DNA of 50,062 nt from Candidatus Pacearchaeota archaeon (GTDB taxonomy: Archaea; Nanobdellota; Nanobdellia; Pacearchaeales; GW2011-AR1), in assembly GCA_017609755.1 (NCBI GenBank), contig JAFCDI010000002.1, positions 1-50,062 of the forward strand. The letters run 5' to 3'. Numbering within the stretch: position 1 is the stretch's first letter; every line of letters begins with the position of its first letter. Under the pieces are notes generated by a model. It was not told the DNA's origin. It made no database searches and saw only the letters and a list, made by a program, of their open reading frames with translations. Shown here one piece after another: positions 1 to 10,600 of the stretch. The position numbers and the translations under genes were made by a program.

Positions 1-708
1 ACTACTTCTGAAAATTTTGATTCAGGGCAACCAATCACTCTAAAAGTTTCTCTTTTAGATGAAAATAACAATCCAGTTTATGACAGAGTAGAAGTTATCT
101 TAGAAGATTCTTCAAAAAATCAAATAAAAGAAACAATAAATTCCAATGAATTAGTCTCAATTTATTTTGAGAGGGCTACTTTTGGACAAGGAATAATAAC
201 TGCAAAATATGGAGATATTTCAACAACAGGAATATTCTTTATAAATGCAAATGAAAATATTGAATTTGCTTTAGGAGAAAATCTTCTTACAATAACCAAT
301 TTAGGTAATACTCGTTATATTAAGCCTATTCAAATAGTTATTGGAGAATATGTTGGAGAAGAACAAACTTTAGATTTAAATATTGGAGAATCCAAAAATT
401 TTAAATTAGTTGCTCCTAAAGGAACTTATAATCTAAAAGTAATTGTGAATGGAGAAATTCTTTTTTCAAAAAGAGAGGTTCCTCTTTCTAGTGAAGGATT
501 TACAGGAGAGGCAATAGGAGCAATTGATGAAAGCTCTACAAGTCGAAGTGGTTTAACAGGAGGAATAAGTCCAGATCAAGAAAATCACGAAGCAATATTA
601 GGCTATTTAAAAAATAGTAAAATTAGCTATATTTTTATTATCGCTGTTTTTGGAACAGCTATTCTTCTAGCAATAGAAAGAAGATTTCGTAAAAAAGCAG
701 ACAAATAA
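1..708 (+). CDS. C-terminal part of a membrane-anchored surface protein (5' truncated by window edge)
   Basis: Frame 1 is open from base 1 through the 445..708 ORF; beta-rich extracellular sequence then C-terminal TM helix (ISYIFIIAVFGTAILLAI) and basic tail. Confidence 0.75.
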   Translation, partial: TTSENFDSGQPITLKVSLLDENNNPVYDRVEVILEDSSKNQIKETINSNELVSIYFERATFGQGIITAKYGDISTTGIFFINANENIEFALGENLLTITNLGNTRYIKPIQIVIGEYVGEEQTLDLNIGESKNFKLVAPKGTYNLKVIVNGEILFSKREVPLSSEGFTGEAIGAIDESSTSRSGLTGGISPDQENHEAILGYLKNSKISYIFIIAVFGTAILLAIERRFRKKADK

Positions 709-764
709 ACTTTAAAACTGCACAACAAAACCTTTTAAATACTTCTTTGAATATTAATTTATAT

Positions 765-879
765 GCCCTGGTAGCTCAGCTGGATAGAGCGACTGCCTTC
801 TAGCTATTGTATCTAATATTTAAAAGATGCAAAAGAGGAAGAGAGCAGTAGGTCGCAGGTTCGAATCCTGTCCAGGGCA
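765..879 (+). tRNA. tRNA-Arg(UCU), intron at 37/38 (about 40 nt)
   Basis: Acceptor GCCCTGG/CCAGGGC; anticodon stem ACTGC/GCAGT with loop CTTCTA interrupted by an intron; T-arm GGTTCGAATCC; CCA not encoded. Confidence 0.88.
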
Positions 880-881
880 TT

Positions 882-954
882 GCGGAGGTGGCACAGCGGC
901 TACTGCGTCTGCCTGCAGAGCAGATTTTCGTGGGTTCGAGTCCCACCCTCCGCT
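882..954 (+). tRNA. tRNA-Cys(GCA)
   Basis: Acceptor GCGGAGG/CCTCCGC; anticodon stem-loop TCTGC-CTGCAGA-GCAGA; T-arm GTGGGTTCGAGTCCCAC. Confidence 0.9.
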
Positions 955-983
955 TTTAATTTTAATTTAGAATTATTAAAAAT

Positions 984-1806
984 TCAATCCAATTCTACAG
1001 AATCAAAATCTTTAGCAATAGTTGTATTTTTGTATTGCTTTTTTGCATCAGATAATAATTCCTGAATATTCTGCTCATATCTCTGACTAATGTGAGTTAA
1101 AATAAGTTTCTGAACTTTTGCTTGTTTTGCTATTTTTCCTGCTTGTTCAGCAGTAAGATGTAAATGCTCTTTTGCCTCTTTAGAATTTTTCGAACTAAAA
1201 CTAGATTCGCAAACAAGTAAATCCGCATTTTTAACAAATTTAGAAATATTTTCCTTCATAAGTTACATTTTTTCCTTGTTGAATTTTAGAAAGCAAAGGT
1301 CCAGAAGGTATTTTTGCTTTTGCTAATTTTTTCTTATCAATTCTTAATTTATTCTTAATAATAAAATTATATGCGTTGGTTGGAGTTCCATGTTCCATTT
1401 TTTCTGCTTCTAAATAAAAATCCTCTGTTTCGAAAAATTTTCCAGAAACCTCTTGTATTTTTAAGGAATAATTTTCCTCAAATTTTCCTGCTTTTAAAAA
1501 ATCCTCTAAAAATTTTTTCATTCCTTTTGGACAATAAATATAAAGAGTTTTTCTATAATCACTAAAATTCAGAGTGCTTAATAAACCAGACAATCCAAAA
1601 ACATGATCTCCATGTTTATGAGTTAATAAAATTCGAGTTATTTTTCCTAAATTTATTTTTGCTTTTCTAAATTGTCTTTGAATTCCTTCTCCGCAATCAA
1701 CTAAAATATTCTCATTTTTATAAGTAATTAAGATTCCAGAAGTATTTCTCTTAGCAGTAGGAATCTGTGCTGCTGTTCCTAAAAAGTTTATTTTTATTTT
1801 ATCCAT
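984..1806 (-). pseudogene. rnz: Ribonuclease Z (ElaC/Trz family), disrupted by an internal deletion/frameshift
   Basis: ORFs 1240..1806 (THKHGDHVFGLSGLL, EHGTPTNAYNF) and 984..1259 (NADLLVCESSF, HLTAEQAG, LTHISQRY) are consecutive halves of RNase Z in different frames; the expected SGDT segment between them is absent. Confidence 0.8.
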
Positions 1807-1947
1807 TTTTTCTATCTCTTAAAAATTATATTTAATTGTTTTAATCTAATTTATAAAAGAGAAAGCAATTTAATAATTTAACCTTTAGTTACCTCTAATA
1901 ATAAGCTGTCAAGAATTCCGCCTAGCGAAAATCAACAGGCATAACGC

Positions 1948-2199
1948 TTATTCTTTTTTCAATGCAGTTGAAGCAGGAGATATAAAAATAATAGTATCTC
2001 CTCGTAAAAAGGTTAATCCAAGATTTCTTTTCACCTCATTGTTTTGCATTTCCTTGATGTTATCTAACACCAAATTTATGTGGATATCAAAAGCTAACAA
2101 AGTCCCCACAAACTGCTTGTCTCCTTTCAAATGCACTAAAACTTCTTTACCTTTAGAATTGTTCAACAAATCCAAAGGCCTCTCAATTCCATTAACCAT
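1948..2199 (-). CDS. Sm-like archaeal protein (LSm)
   Basis: RPLDLLNNSKGKEVLVHLKGDKQFVGTLLAFDIHINLVL...FLRGDTIIFISP matches Sm1/Sm2 motifs. Confidence 0.9.
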   Translation of the reverse strand: MVNGIERPLDLLNNSKGKEVLVHLKGDKQFVGTLLAFDIHINLVLDNIKEMQNNEVKRNLGLTFLRGDTIIFISPASTALKKE

Positions 2200-2286
2200 A
2201 AATTCATTATTGTATTCCTGTTTTTAAAACTTACTATAAAATCAAATAACCGAACAATTTATAAACAAAAATGAGAATTAATTACC

Positions 2287-2652
2287 ATGGTTAGCAAAAA
2301 AGGAAAAAAAATTTCAGGCGGAAAATATATCAAGAGAAGAAAGAAAAAGTCCTATGAGAGAAGAGGACAAAATAAAATAGTAAAATTAGGTGAAGAAAAA
2401 AGAAAATTCAAAAGAGTTAGAGGAGGAAACAAAAGAAATTTCATGCTTAAAGGAAAATTTGTAAATGTAAAAGACAAGAATAAAGTAAAAAAAGTTGAGA
2501 TTAAGAATGTGCTTGAAACTCCTTCAAATCGATTTCTAGCAAGACAAAATATTCTAACTAAAGGAACAATTGTTGAAACAGAACTTGGAAAAGTAAAAAT
2601 AACAAATCGTCCTTCTCAAGAATCAATGATTAATGGAATTCTAATTGAATAA
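2287..2652 (+). CDS. rps8e: 30S ribosomal protein S8e
   Basis: SGGKYIKRRKKKSYERRGQ...RGGNKRNFML...NPSNRFLARQNILTKGTIVETELGKVKITNRPSQ-like S8e pattern. Confidence 0.93.
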   Translation: MVSKKGKKISGGKYIKRRKKKSYERRGQNKIVKLGEEKRKFKRVRGGNKRNFMLKGKFVNVKDKNKVKKVEIKNVLETPSNRFLARQNILTKGTIVETELGKVKITNRPSQESMINGILIE

Positions 2653-2696
2653 TTTAATATCTAAATTCTTAAAAACAAATTAATATTAATGAAATT

Positions 2697-2855
2697 ATGT
2701 CAGAAGAAAACCCTTATGCAAGTCAAGTAAAAGAAGATAAAAAAAACCTTATTCATGGACAAATCGTTTATGTAGCGATAAGTGGAAAAAAAGAAATAGT
2801 TGCAGTAAGCAGTAATCCTAATAGGTCTTATAATAATGCAATAATAAGAGGATAA
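2697..2855 (+). CDS. Small hypothetical protein (52 aa); the frame continues 18 more codons past TAA to 2912
   Basis: Manual translation: MSEENPYASQVKEDKKNLIHGQIVYVAISGKKEIVAVSSNPNRSYNNAIIRG*AYLVVLRGIFLKKDITKN*. Confidence 0.4.
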   Translation: MSEENPYASQVKEDKKNLIHGQIVYVAISGKKEIVAVSSNPNRSYNNAIIRG

Positions 2856-3025
2856 GCTTATCTTGTAGTTCTTAGAGGAATTTTTCTAAAAAAAGATATA
2901 ACAAAAAATTAAAAAATTTATAATTAGATTTTTGCTCCTTTTTATGACTACAAAAAACCAAAGCTTTATAAAGGGAAAAGCTTTTTAAACCTTTGTATTA
3001 AACTTTATAATAACAAAATTCTGAT

Positions 3026-3952
3026 ATGGTTTTTATAAAAAAATGTCCTGAATGTGACAGTATAAATGTCACTTATGACCCTCATCTAGGAGAAGTAATC
3101 TGCAATGACTGCGGATTAGTTATTGAAGAAAAGATGGTGGACACAGGAATAGATTTGCAGGGAAAATTCGATAAAGGAGAGAAAAAAGGAAGAGGTGGAG
3201 CGCCAATAAGTATGCAAAAGTTTGATAAGGGATTGACTACAAATGTTGGTGAAATCTCAGATATCTATAAATTAGATCCTAAATCAACTAGAAAATTTCT
3301 AAGATTAAAAAAATGGCAAGAAAGAGTTTCAACGTCAATTGAGAGAAATCTAAGACTTGCTATGGCAGAATTAAGAGTTATTTCTTCTTATCTTAATCTT
3401 CCAAATGTTGTAAGAGATGAAGCCTCAAGAATATATAATTATGTACTGCAAAGAGGACTAGTAAGAGGAAGAAGCATGGAATCAGTTATAGCTGCTTGTT
3501 TATATGCTGCTTGCCGTTCTTATAATATTCCAAGAACTCTAGATGAAATGGCAACTGCTTCTGATGTAGAAAGAAAAGAAATAGGAAGAACTTATAGATT
3601 TATTATAAGAAAACTAGGAATTAAAGTTAAGCAAAGCTCTCCAAAAGATTACATCTCTAGATTTTCTTCTGTATTAAGACTCTCTCCAAAAACTCAAAAC
3701 GACGCTCTAAAAGTATTACAACAAGCAGAAAATGTTGAATTAACTTCTGGAAGAGGTCCTGCAGGAATTGCTGCAGCAGCTTTGTATGTTGCAGCTTTAA
3801 TAAATGATGAAAAAAAGACTCAAAGAGAAGTTGCAGATATAGCAGGAATAACAGAAGTAACAATTAGAAACCGATACAAAGAATTAATAGAAAAACTCAA
3901 TCTAGAAGAAAAAATAAAACAAAAAGAAAAAGAATTAAGTAAAAAGAAATAA
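3026..3952 (+). CDS. tfb: Transcription initiation factor B (TFB/TFIIB)
   Basis: N-terminal zinc ribbon CPECDSINVTYDPHLGEVICNDCGLVIEE and two cyclin folds, including GRGPAGIAAAALYVAAL. Confidence 0.96.
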   Translation: MVFIKKCPECDSINVTYDPHLGEVICNDCGLVIEEKMVDTGIDLQGKFDKGEKKGRGGAPISMQKFDKGLTTNVGEISDIYKLDPKSTRKFLRLKKWQERVSTSIERNLRLAMAELRVISSYLNLPNVVRDEASRIYNYVLQRGLVRGRSMESVIAACLYAACRSYNIPRTLDEMATASDVERKEIGRTYRFIIRKLGIKVKQSSPKDYISRFSSVLRLSPKTQNDALKVLQQAENVELTSGRGPAGIAAAALYVAALINDEKKTQREVADIAGITEVTIRNRYKELIEKLNLEEKIKQKEKELSKKK

Positions 3953-4192
3953 TTAATTCCAAAAATCAATTCTTATATTCTGTCTATTTTTTATTTTAAG
4001 AGCTTTTTTTGAATGCTCTTTTTCCATCTTAAAATCTATAATTTTAAAATATATTAAATAACTAAAAACTCCTAAAAATAAGAGAAGCCAAACTAATAAA
4101 TTACTTGAAAGAAAAATTCTAATCAGAAAAAATATAATTAAAACAAACAATAAAATTACTAATTGATTTAATATTTCCTCTTTCATAAGCAC
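3953..4192 (-). CDS. Small hypothetical membrane protein
   Basis: 79-aa ORF with TM segments, abutting the TFB stop. Confidence 0.5.
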   Translation of the reverse strand: MLMKEEILNQLVILLFVLIIFFLIRIFLSSNLLVWLLLFLGVFSYLIYFKIIDFKMEKEHSKKALKIKNRQNIRIDFWN

Positions 4193-4258
4193 TTTTGTAA
4201 TATTTTTCTTTTTTAAAGATTAGTAATAACTCTCAAAAACAACAGATTAAGGGGGTTT

Positions 4259-4382
4259 TGCAAAGGGAGTGTCCCTCTGCAATGGAAATCCTAAATAAAT
4301 TTATTCAGTGTATCGCGATGTCTATGCGTAATGGCATGCAGAGATTAGGATTCAAAGCGAGGACACCAAGGTTTCCTTTGCA
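4259..4382. ncRNA. Candidate structured ncRNA (strand undetermined)
   Basis: GC-richer island with nested complementary arms TGCAAAGG(4259-4266)/CCTTTGCA(4375-4382), GTGTCC(4269-4274)/GGACAC(4361-4366), CTCTGCA(4275-4281)/TGCAGAG(4337-4343); no ORF listed. Confidence 0.4.
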
Positions 4383-4425
4383 TAATCTTCCTTATTCTTT
4401 TAAAAAGATTAATCGAATCCTAAAA

Positions 4426-4565
4426 TGCGGAGATTAGGATTCGAACCTAAGTAGGCACTAAGCCATCAGGATTTTCAGAAGCTTTCTCGCGTTATTAAGA
4501 CAAATTGTCTCTCGCAAACATTCTTCACCTAAACCTGACCCGTTTGACCACTCCGGCATCTCCGC
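4426..4565 (-). tRNA. tRNA-Leu(UAG), long intron at 37/38
   Basis: Reverse complement: acceptor GCGGAGA/TCTCCGC, anticodon stem TCAGG/CCTGA with TTTAGG loop start, variable arm GGCTTAGTGCC, T-arm TTAGGTTCGAATCCTAA; about 57-nt intron with GAAG/CTTC central helix. Confidence 0.85.
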
Positions 4566-4651
4566 ACAAAAAGCCAAAGAATAAAATTACAATAAATTAC
4601 TAATATAAAAAGCTTTAGAAATATTCTATTTTCATTAATTGTAAAAATATT

Positions 4652-7600
4652 TTAACAATCACTTCTGGGGTTCCCAAGATAAAAGTAACGTTTTGCTCTA
4701 AAAGAAAGAGCTTTTTCAAAAATTTCTTTTGTTTCTGAAATACAATTTCTCTGAATTGATAAACTATTAAGTTTAAGAGGTATGTTTAAAAAAGAACTCC
4801 AAGGAAGATTAGAGGTAATATCTGTAAGCTTATTAAAATTATTGTCATCTAAGTCAAGAAATTCTAAATTTTTAAAAGAGGTTAAATCAGGTAAAGAAGA
4901 TAAATCATTTCCTGTTAAATATAAAACTTTTAAATTTTCCAGATTACTTAATTGTGAGGCATCTGAAAGACCATTATTAACCAATCTTAAATCTTCCAAT
5001 TCAGTAAGTTTTACAAGATTAGTTAAATCACTAATGGGTTTATCGATGATGTGGATTTGAGTAAAATGATTATCGGTAATGTGTATATTATTACAATTGA
5101 TATCTGAAATTACAATATTATTGCCTAATAAAAAGCTGGAATAATCTTCATATTCATAATTATAAACTTCATATCCACAGTAATTAATTAATTTATTTTC
5201 ATTTAAATTTAAAGGATTTGAAGAACTACTCATTAGTTCTGGTTTCCAATACATATAAACAGGATGTCTATCGTCTGTTAAATACTCTGTATAATATCTA
5301 AAAGTTTTACAATAAATCTCATCTGGTTTAAAGTTTTCAGAAGTGCAAATATTTCCGGCACTATCTTTTTCTCCAGAATATAATTTTGGGCCATTCCAAT
5401 CAAATAATTGTGCCCTTCTTGAATTTTTATCTATCCATTGAATAAAAATTGCATTATGAGGTGCTTTTTCTTGTCCATACATATAAGAGATTAAATAACC
5501 TTTACCTAAATTATCTAATTTAATTTCTTGAAGAAGGTTTTCTTGTCCATTATTAACAATACATTTTTCAGGATAATTTGCAACTTTAAAGATATTTCCA
5601 TCAATTATTTGTCCAACTGAATTATAATTTCTTCCAATTGTATCAGAATAAATACAATTGCTTAATTCTACTTCAGAAAATTCATAAACTGAATTAGCTG
5701 ATTCAAAACAATTAATATTATCTTCTACAATTCTTCCTTCTAATTCTGCTGCTTTTTCTAGAACATTTATTTGAGAAATTGAGAGCTGAGCAGGTTCAGT
5801 TACTCCTTCTAAAATAACTTCTTCACATCCTGTAAGTCCAGTATGAACACACATTTTATTTTTGCCCAAAACATCTCTCAATCTAAAACCAATAGCAACA
5901 CATTCCTCTTTATTACATGTATTAAAAAGTCCAGTTCCGCAATCACTACAACTATCTGCATTTGTCACAATATTTCTTTCTGCTGAATTAAATTCACTTG
6001 AATAATCAGCTCTAACATCTTCCCAACTATTCCATCCTAACTCCTGCTTTTGCTCTTCTAAAATAAGCAACAATTTTTCATTTTCACTAAGCTCTGCTTC
6101 TTCTGAAGTAACACAAATTGGATTTCCACTTTCTCCAATTGTGCAAAGCCTATTTGTAGTAGCACAATCAGTAAGCATATACCACTTAAATTCGTTAGAA
6201 CATCTCATAATCTTGCTTCCTTCGCATTTCTCATCTCCTAAATCACACTCTTTTTTAAGATTCTGTATATATTCTCCAAATAATATCTTAGCAAGTTCTC
6301 CATATGCTCCTGCCCTTAAATAAATTAAAGTTGCTTTTTGGTCATTATAAAACACTTGTTCAATAACTGAATTAACTAAACTGATTTTCTCACTAGCAGA
6401 AGTTTCATCTTCAATTTCTTTTATTTCTCCTTCAATAAATTCTTTAGAAGCATAACCATCTGAAGTTAAAATATCTTGATAATTTTTATTAACTGTTTGT
6501 AAAACATCATCTTCAATATTTTGAAAATCAATTGAATTCTCCACACTTAAAGTATCTAACCAACATTTTAGATTAGAATTTCCACAATAACCTACTTCAA
6601 CCCAACGAGAATTCTCTGATTCTGCATTTGCATCTGTTCCTATTCCTGGATTTTCAGTTGCACAAATTCTTATTATTCCTGAATTATAAATTTCAGGATT
6701 CAGAGCATTTTCTACACCTGCCTGAAGATTCAAATTAACTAAACTAGATAAACTAGAAGTTCCTGAAATACACTGTTTTTCTGTTGTAATCTCTGTATTA
6801 TTAACTTGACTAGCTACATAATAATCTCTAACATAATTAGCTGCAAAATTAGTTGTTATTGGTGAAAATCCACACTCTTCTTGATTATTAACTCTAACAC
6901 ATAATTCTCTATATCCTGCTGGAGCAACAAACTCTTTTGTATTAGAAACATACTCTCCTTTAGGGGCATATCCAGTAGCAACATCTATACTATATCCTGT
7001 ATCTTGATAAAAAGAACTAGTTGGACTGCCTCTAAAATAAATTTTATAATATGCTCCAGTATCTTTTCCAGCATAAATATGATAATAAACTTTATACATT
7101 GACTGTGGAGGATTTGTTACACTTGTATAAGGTATTTCATCAAACTTTGCATAAAATTGCACAGGAGAATCAGGAGTTGTAAGAGCATCTAAAACTCCTC
7201 CACCATTTGGATAACGAAGAGATAAGAAACCGTCACAAATAATCTCTTGTCCTACTCCTTCAATAGTTCTTTGTTTAAATGCTTTATATGAATTTGCTGC
7301 ATAATATTGTGCAAAATATTCTACAGAAGATTGAGCTCTTTGCCAAGCATCTGTAACACCTAAATACTCTCCCCCACCCCTTGCACCTTTTCCAACAATT
7401 AATTCAGTTAAACGAGGTATAGTTAATTTTGCAATAGGAATAGCTTGATTATAGAAAAATTCACAAAAGTAAATACTTTGAATCTCATCACAAATTCCTA
7501 CTGTTTGTCCTGTATCTAAACTCTCTTGTAAACAATCTCTATAAGATTGAAAAACAGATAATAAACCCTCTACTCCTGCAGAAATTCCACTTAAACAAAC

Positions 7601-10600
7601 AGGAACCACTATTCCTTCTTTAGCATTTGGAAGACAAAGAGCAATACTTCCAAAAATTCCTGATTGAATAACATTTTGAACATAGTAATTTCCTCCAAAA
7701 TTACATCTACTTGGAGGGCAAATAACAGGGTCACACACATTAAACAAAATATTACAATCTTTTGGAGACATAAAATCTTGACATTTCATTCCAGGCAAAT
7801 CAACAGCAGGATTTCCTACTTTAATGTTATTTCTATTAATTGTTACTGATTTTATTTCTGACCTATATGCTCTTTGAGCCTCTTGAATTGCATAACTAGC
7901 TTTTCTTAATAAAGAAGTTACTTCACTAGGATTATCAATTCCAGGAAAAGAATTTGATTTATCTTGCTGAATATTTACAAAAGAACGACAAATATCATCT
8001 CCTCCAATATTTTCTTCTTTTCCATTTCTTCCTACATTACACAAATAATAAGTTTCTACTCTTCCTGATTCACTATAAGCAGCAATTCCTCCAATTTGCT
8101 GAACAGCAGCATACCATCCCTTTTGCAAATCAAAAGGAACAATTGCAGGATATCCTTTATATGGAGCAGTTTCATAATATCTAATCTCTGGATTTGAATA
8201 TGAATTTTTATAAGAGTTTTCACTGTAGCTAACAAAAGAGCCAATTCTTTTTGTTATATTTTCTAAAAGCTCTGAATTCTCTATAAGCATACCTTGAGAA
8301 GAATAAATATTCTCTATAACATAATTTTCTCCATCTACATTTCTTAATCCTAAAATATAATCTTGTGAATTATAAATTACTCCTTGAATAGGAGTTCCCT
8401 TTTCAATATTTCCAAAATTAGCAGTAGTCTCTCCTCCTCTATAAATCTCTGTTTTTGAATCTTTATCTGTAACAAGACTAAATGCAACATTAAATAATGC
8501 AGAATTTTGATTTAAAGAGTCAGTTGCAGAAAATTGAAGTGCTTGATTTCTTGAATTAACCTGAACATCTAACAAAGTCGAGTACAAATTATCTTCTGCC
8601 ATTTTTTTAACTTCTTCAGAAGCATCACTTATAAGAATTCTAGAATACAAATCAATATCTCTTAATTGTTCTACACTATATTTTCCCTTTCTAAATGCTG
8701 AATCAGAAGAAATAATTGTTTTTATATCTTCAAGATTTATGTCTTCTCCTTTTGCCCTTGGATCTGATAAAGTTCCATCCAAATTAAAAACACTTTCTAA
8801 ATTAATTATATTTGCTTTCACTGTTTCAGAATAATCATTTGCAAATTTTTCAGTATTCACATAATCTGTAGAAAGAAGCTCTCCTCCTTCAGTATATTTT
8901 GCTTCTATTCTCTTTATTTCAGTTTGCTGATTTTCCATTATTCCATATAAATCATTAACATCTTTATCAATTTTATCTGAATTCTCAATTAAACACTCTT
9001 CTTGACTAGAATAAGGTCCTCCTTGAGCAACTAATTCATTACATTTATCATACCATCCCTGGTCTCCATTCATAACTAAATCTCTTGCAATTCCTTTTCC
9101 ACCAACATTTTCAATATAATTTTTAATATTCAAATAAGCACTTGTCACTAAACAAGCAGTTTTCATTGTTTTTACAATTTTTCCAAGAGCATCTGAAATT
9201 CCAGCCCATTGCTCAATTTTCTTATCTAATTCTTTTATTTTTTCTTGAGTTACTTCTGGAGATAATTTAATATCTCTTTTATCAATATTTACTCTAAAAT
9301 TAAAAGAAGCATTTGAACTAGAATAATCAATATTTGGAATTACTGAAACCTTAGCAACTTGTTTTAATTTTACTTCTGTAAGAGTTAGAGTATATCCTGA
9401 ATTAAAAGACTCAGGAGAATTTAGAGAAATTTCTTCACTTCTATCTCTTAAAATATCTCCAAATTCTGTGTTTGATTTAATATTTAATTTAAGTTTTGCA
9501 GAATTCTCTTTTAAATCCTCTAACATAATATACTCATTTTCAGCAGAATTTAAATAAATAAGATCATTCTTTGTAAGAGTGTATATCTTTGAACTTTTTC
9601 CAGTTTCAGAAGGATAATCTACTCTAATTTTTGCACTATACTCTTCTTCAGAGGGATTAGTAACATCTTCAAAAGATATTGAATAAATTCTTCCATCAAT
9701 TAAAACTTCTGTAATAGAAGAAGTTGAACTAGAAACTTTTAATTTATTATTACAACTCTCTAAGGACTTCCTAGAGCCTGGATATCTTTCTTCAAATTCT
9801 TCACACAACTCTCTTAAAGTTCTTTTTTGATTTAACTCATTTGATAATTCAATTAATTCATACAAAGATTGTTCTCCAAGAGTATTTTCTGCATATCTAT
9901 TCTCCTCATTAGAATAACTATTAATTAATTCTCTATAATCTTCAACTGCTAAGTCAAATTTTTCTTGAATTTCTTCTGATAAGAGCATATCTCCTGATTC
10001 TGAAAATCCAAGGACATCTATTTCTAAATTCCCAAAAACTTCTTTAGAATATCCATATCTAATTCCTCTAAAACTCTCTCCATCACTTAACCACTCCCAA
10101 AATTTAGAAGAAGCTCCTAAAGAAAATTCTCCAACTTCTTTAAGGAAATTCCAGACATTTCCATCTCTTTGAAAATCTGTTTGCCCATAAATCTCTTGTG
10201 CTATTTTTTTTGCATTTTCCATTTCATCAAGAGTTAGTTTATCACTTGGATGCTTTCTCTCAGGAATAGCAATTAAATAAACATATAAATCATCTTCATC
10301 ATTTGTTTCTCCAACAGTATTTGCATAAGCCAAGAATATTTTTTTAGTTCCTTTTTTATTTTTTACTCCTAAATACTCTCCTATTTGAACATTTTTCTCT
10401 TCACCATTCACACTTAAAGAAATATTTGGAGTTATTCTTAAATTAATATCTCCTGTATGAAATCCATCTCTATCTTCTTTACAAACAAATTCAACCTCTG
10501 AATTAATTCCTTGCTCTTCTAATCTTTTTATTCTACAATTTCCATCTAAAAATTTCTCTCCATCTAAAAGTTCAATTGGATTTCCATTTATTCTTAATCT

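Noticed and set aside
880-1065. 61-aa plus-strand ORF
   Set aside because: Covers tRNA-Cys and the 3' end of RNase Z; not a plausible protein
4259-4382. Identification as 5S rRNA, RNase P RNA or SRP RNA
   Set aside because: Did not see the conserved 5S CGAAC context, RNase P core motifs or SRP domain motifs; left as unknown candidate
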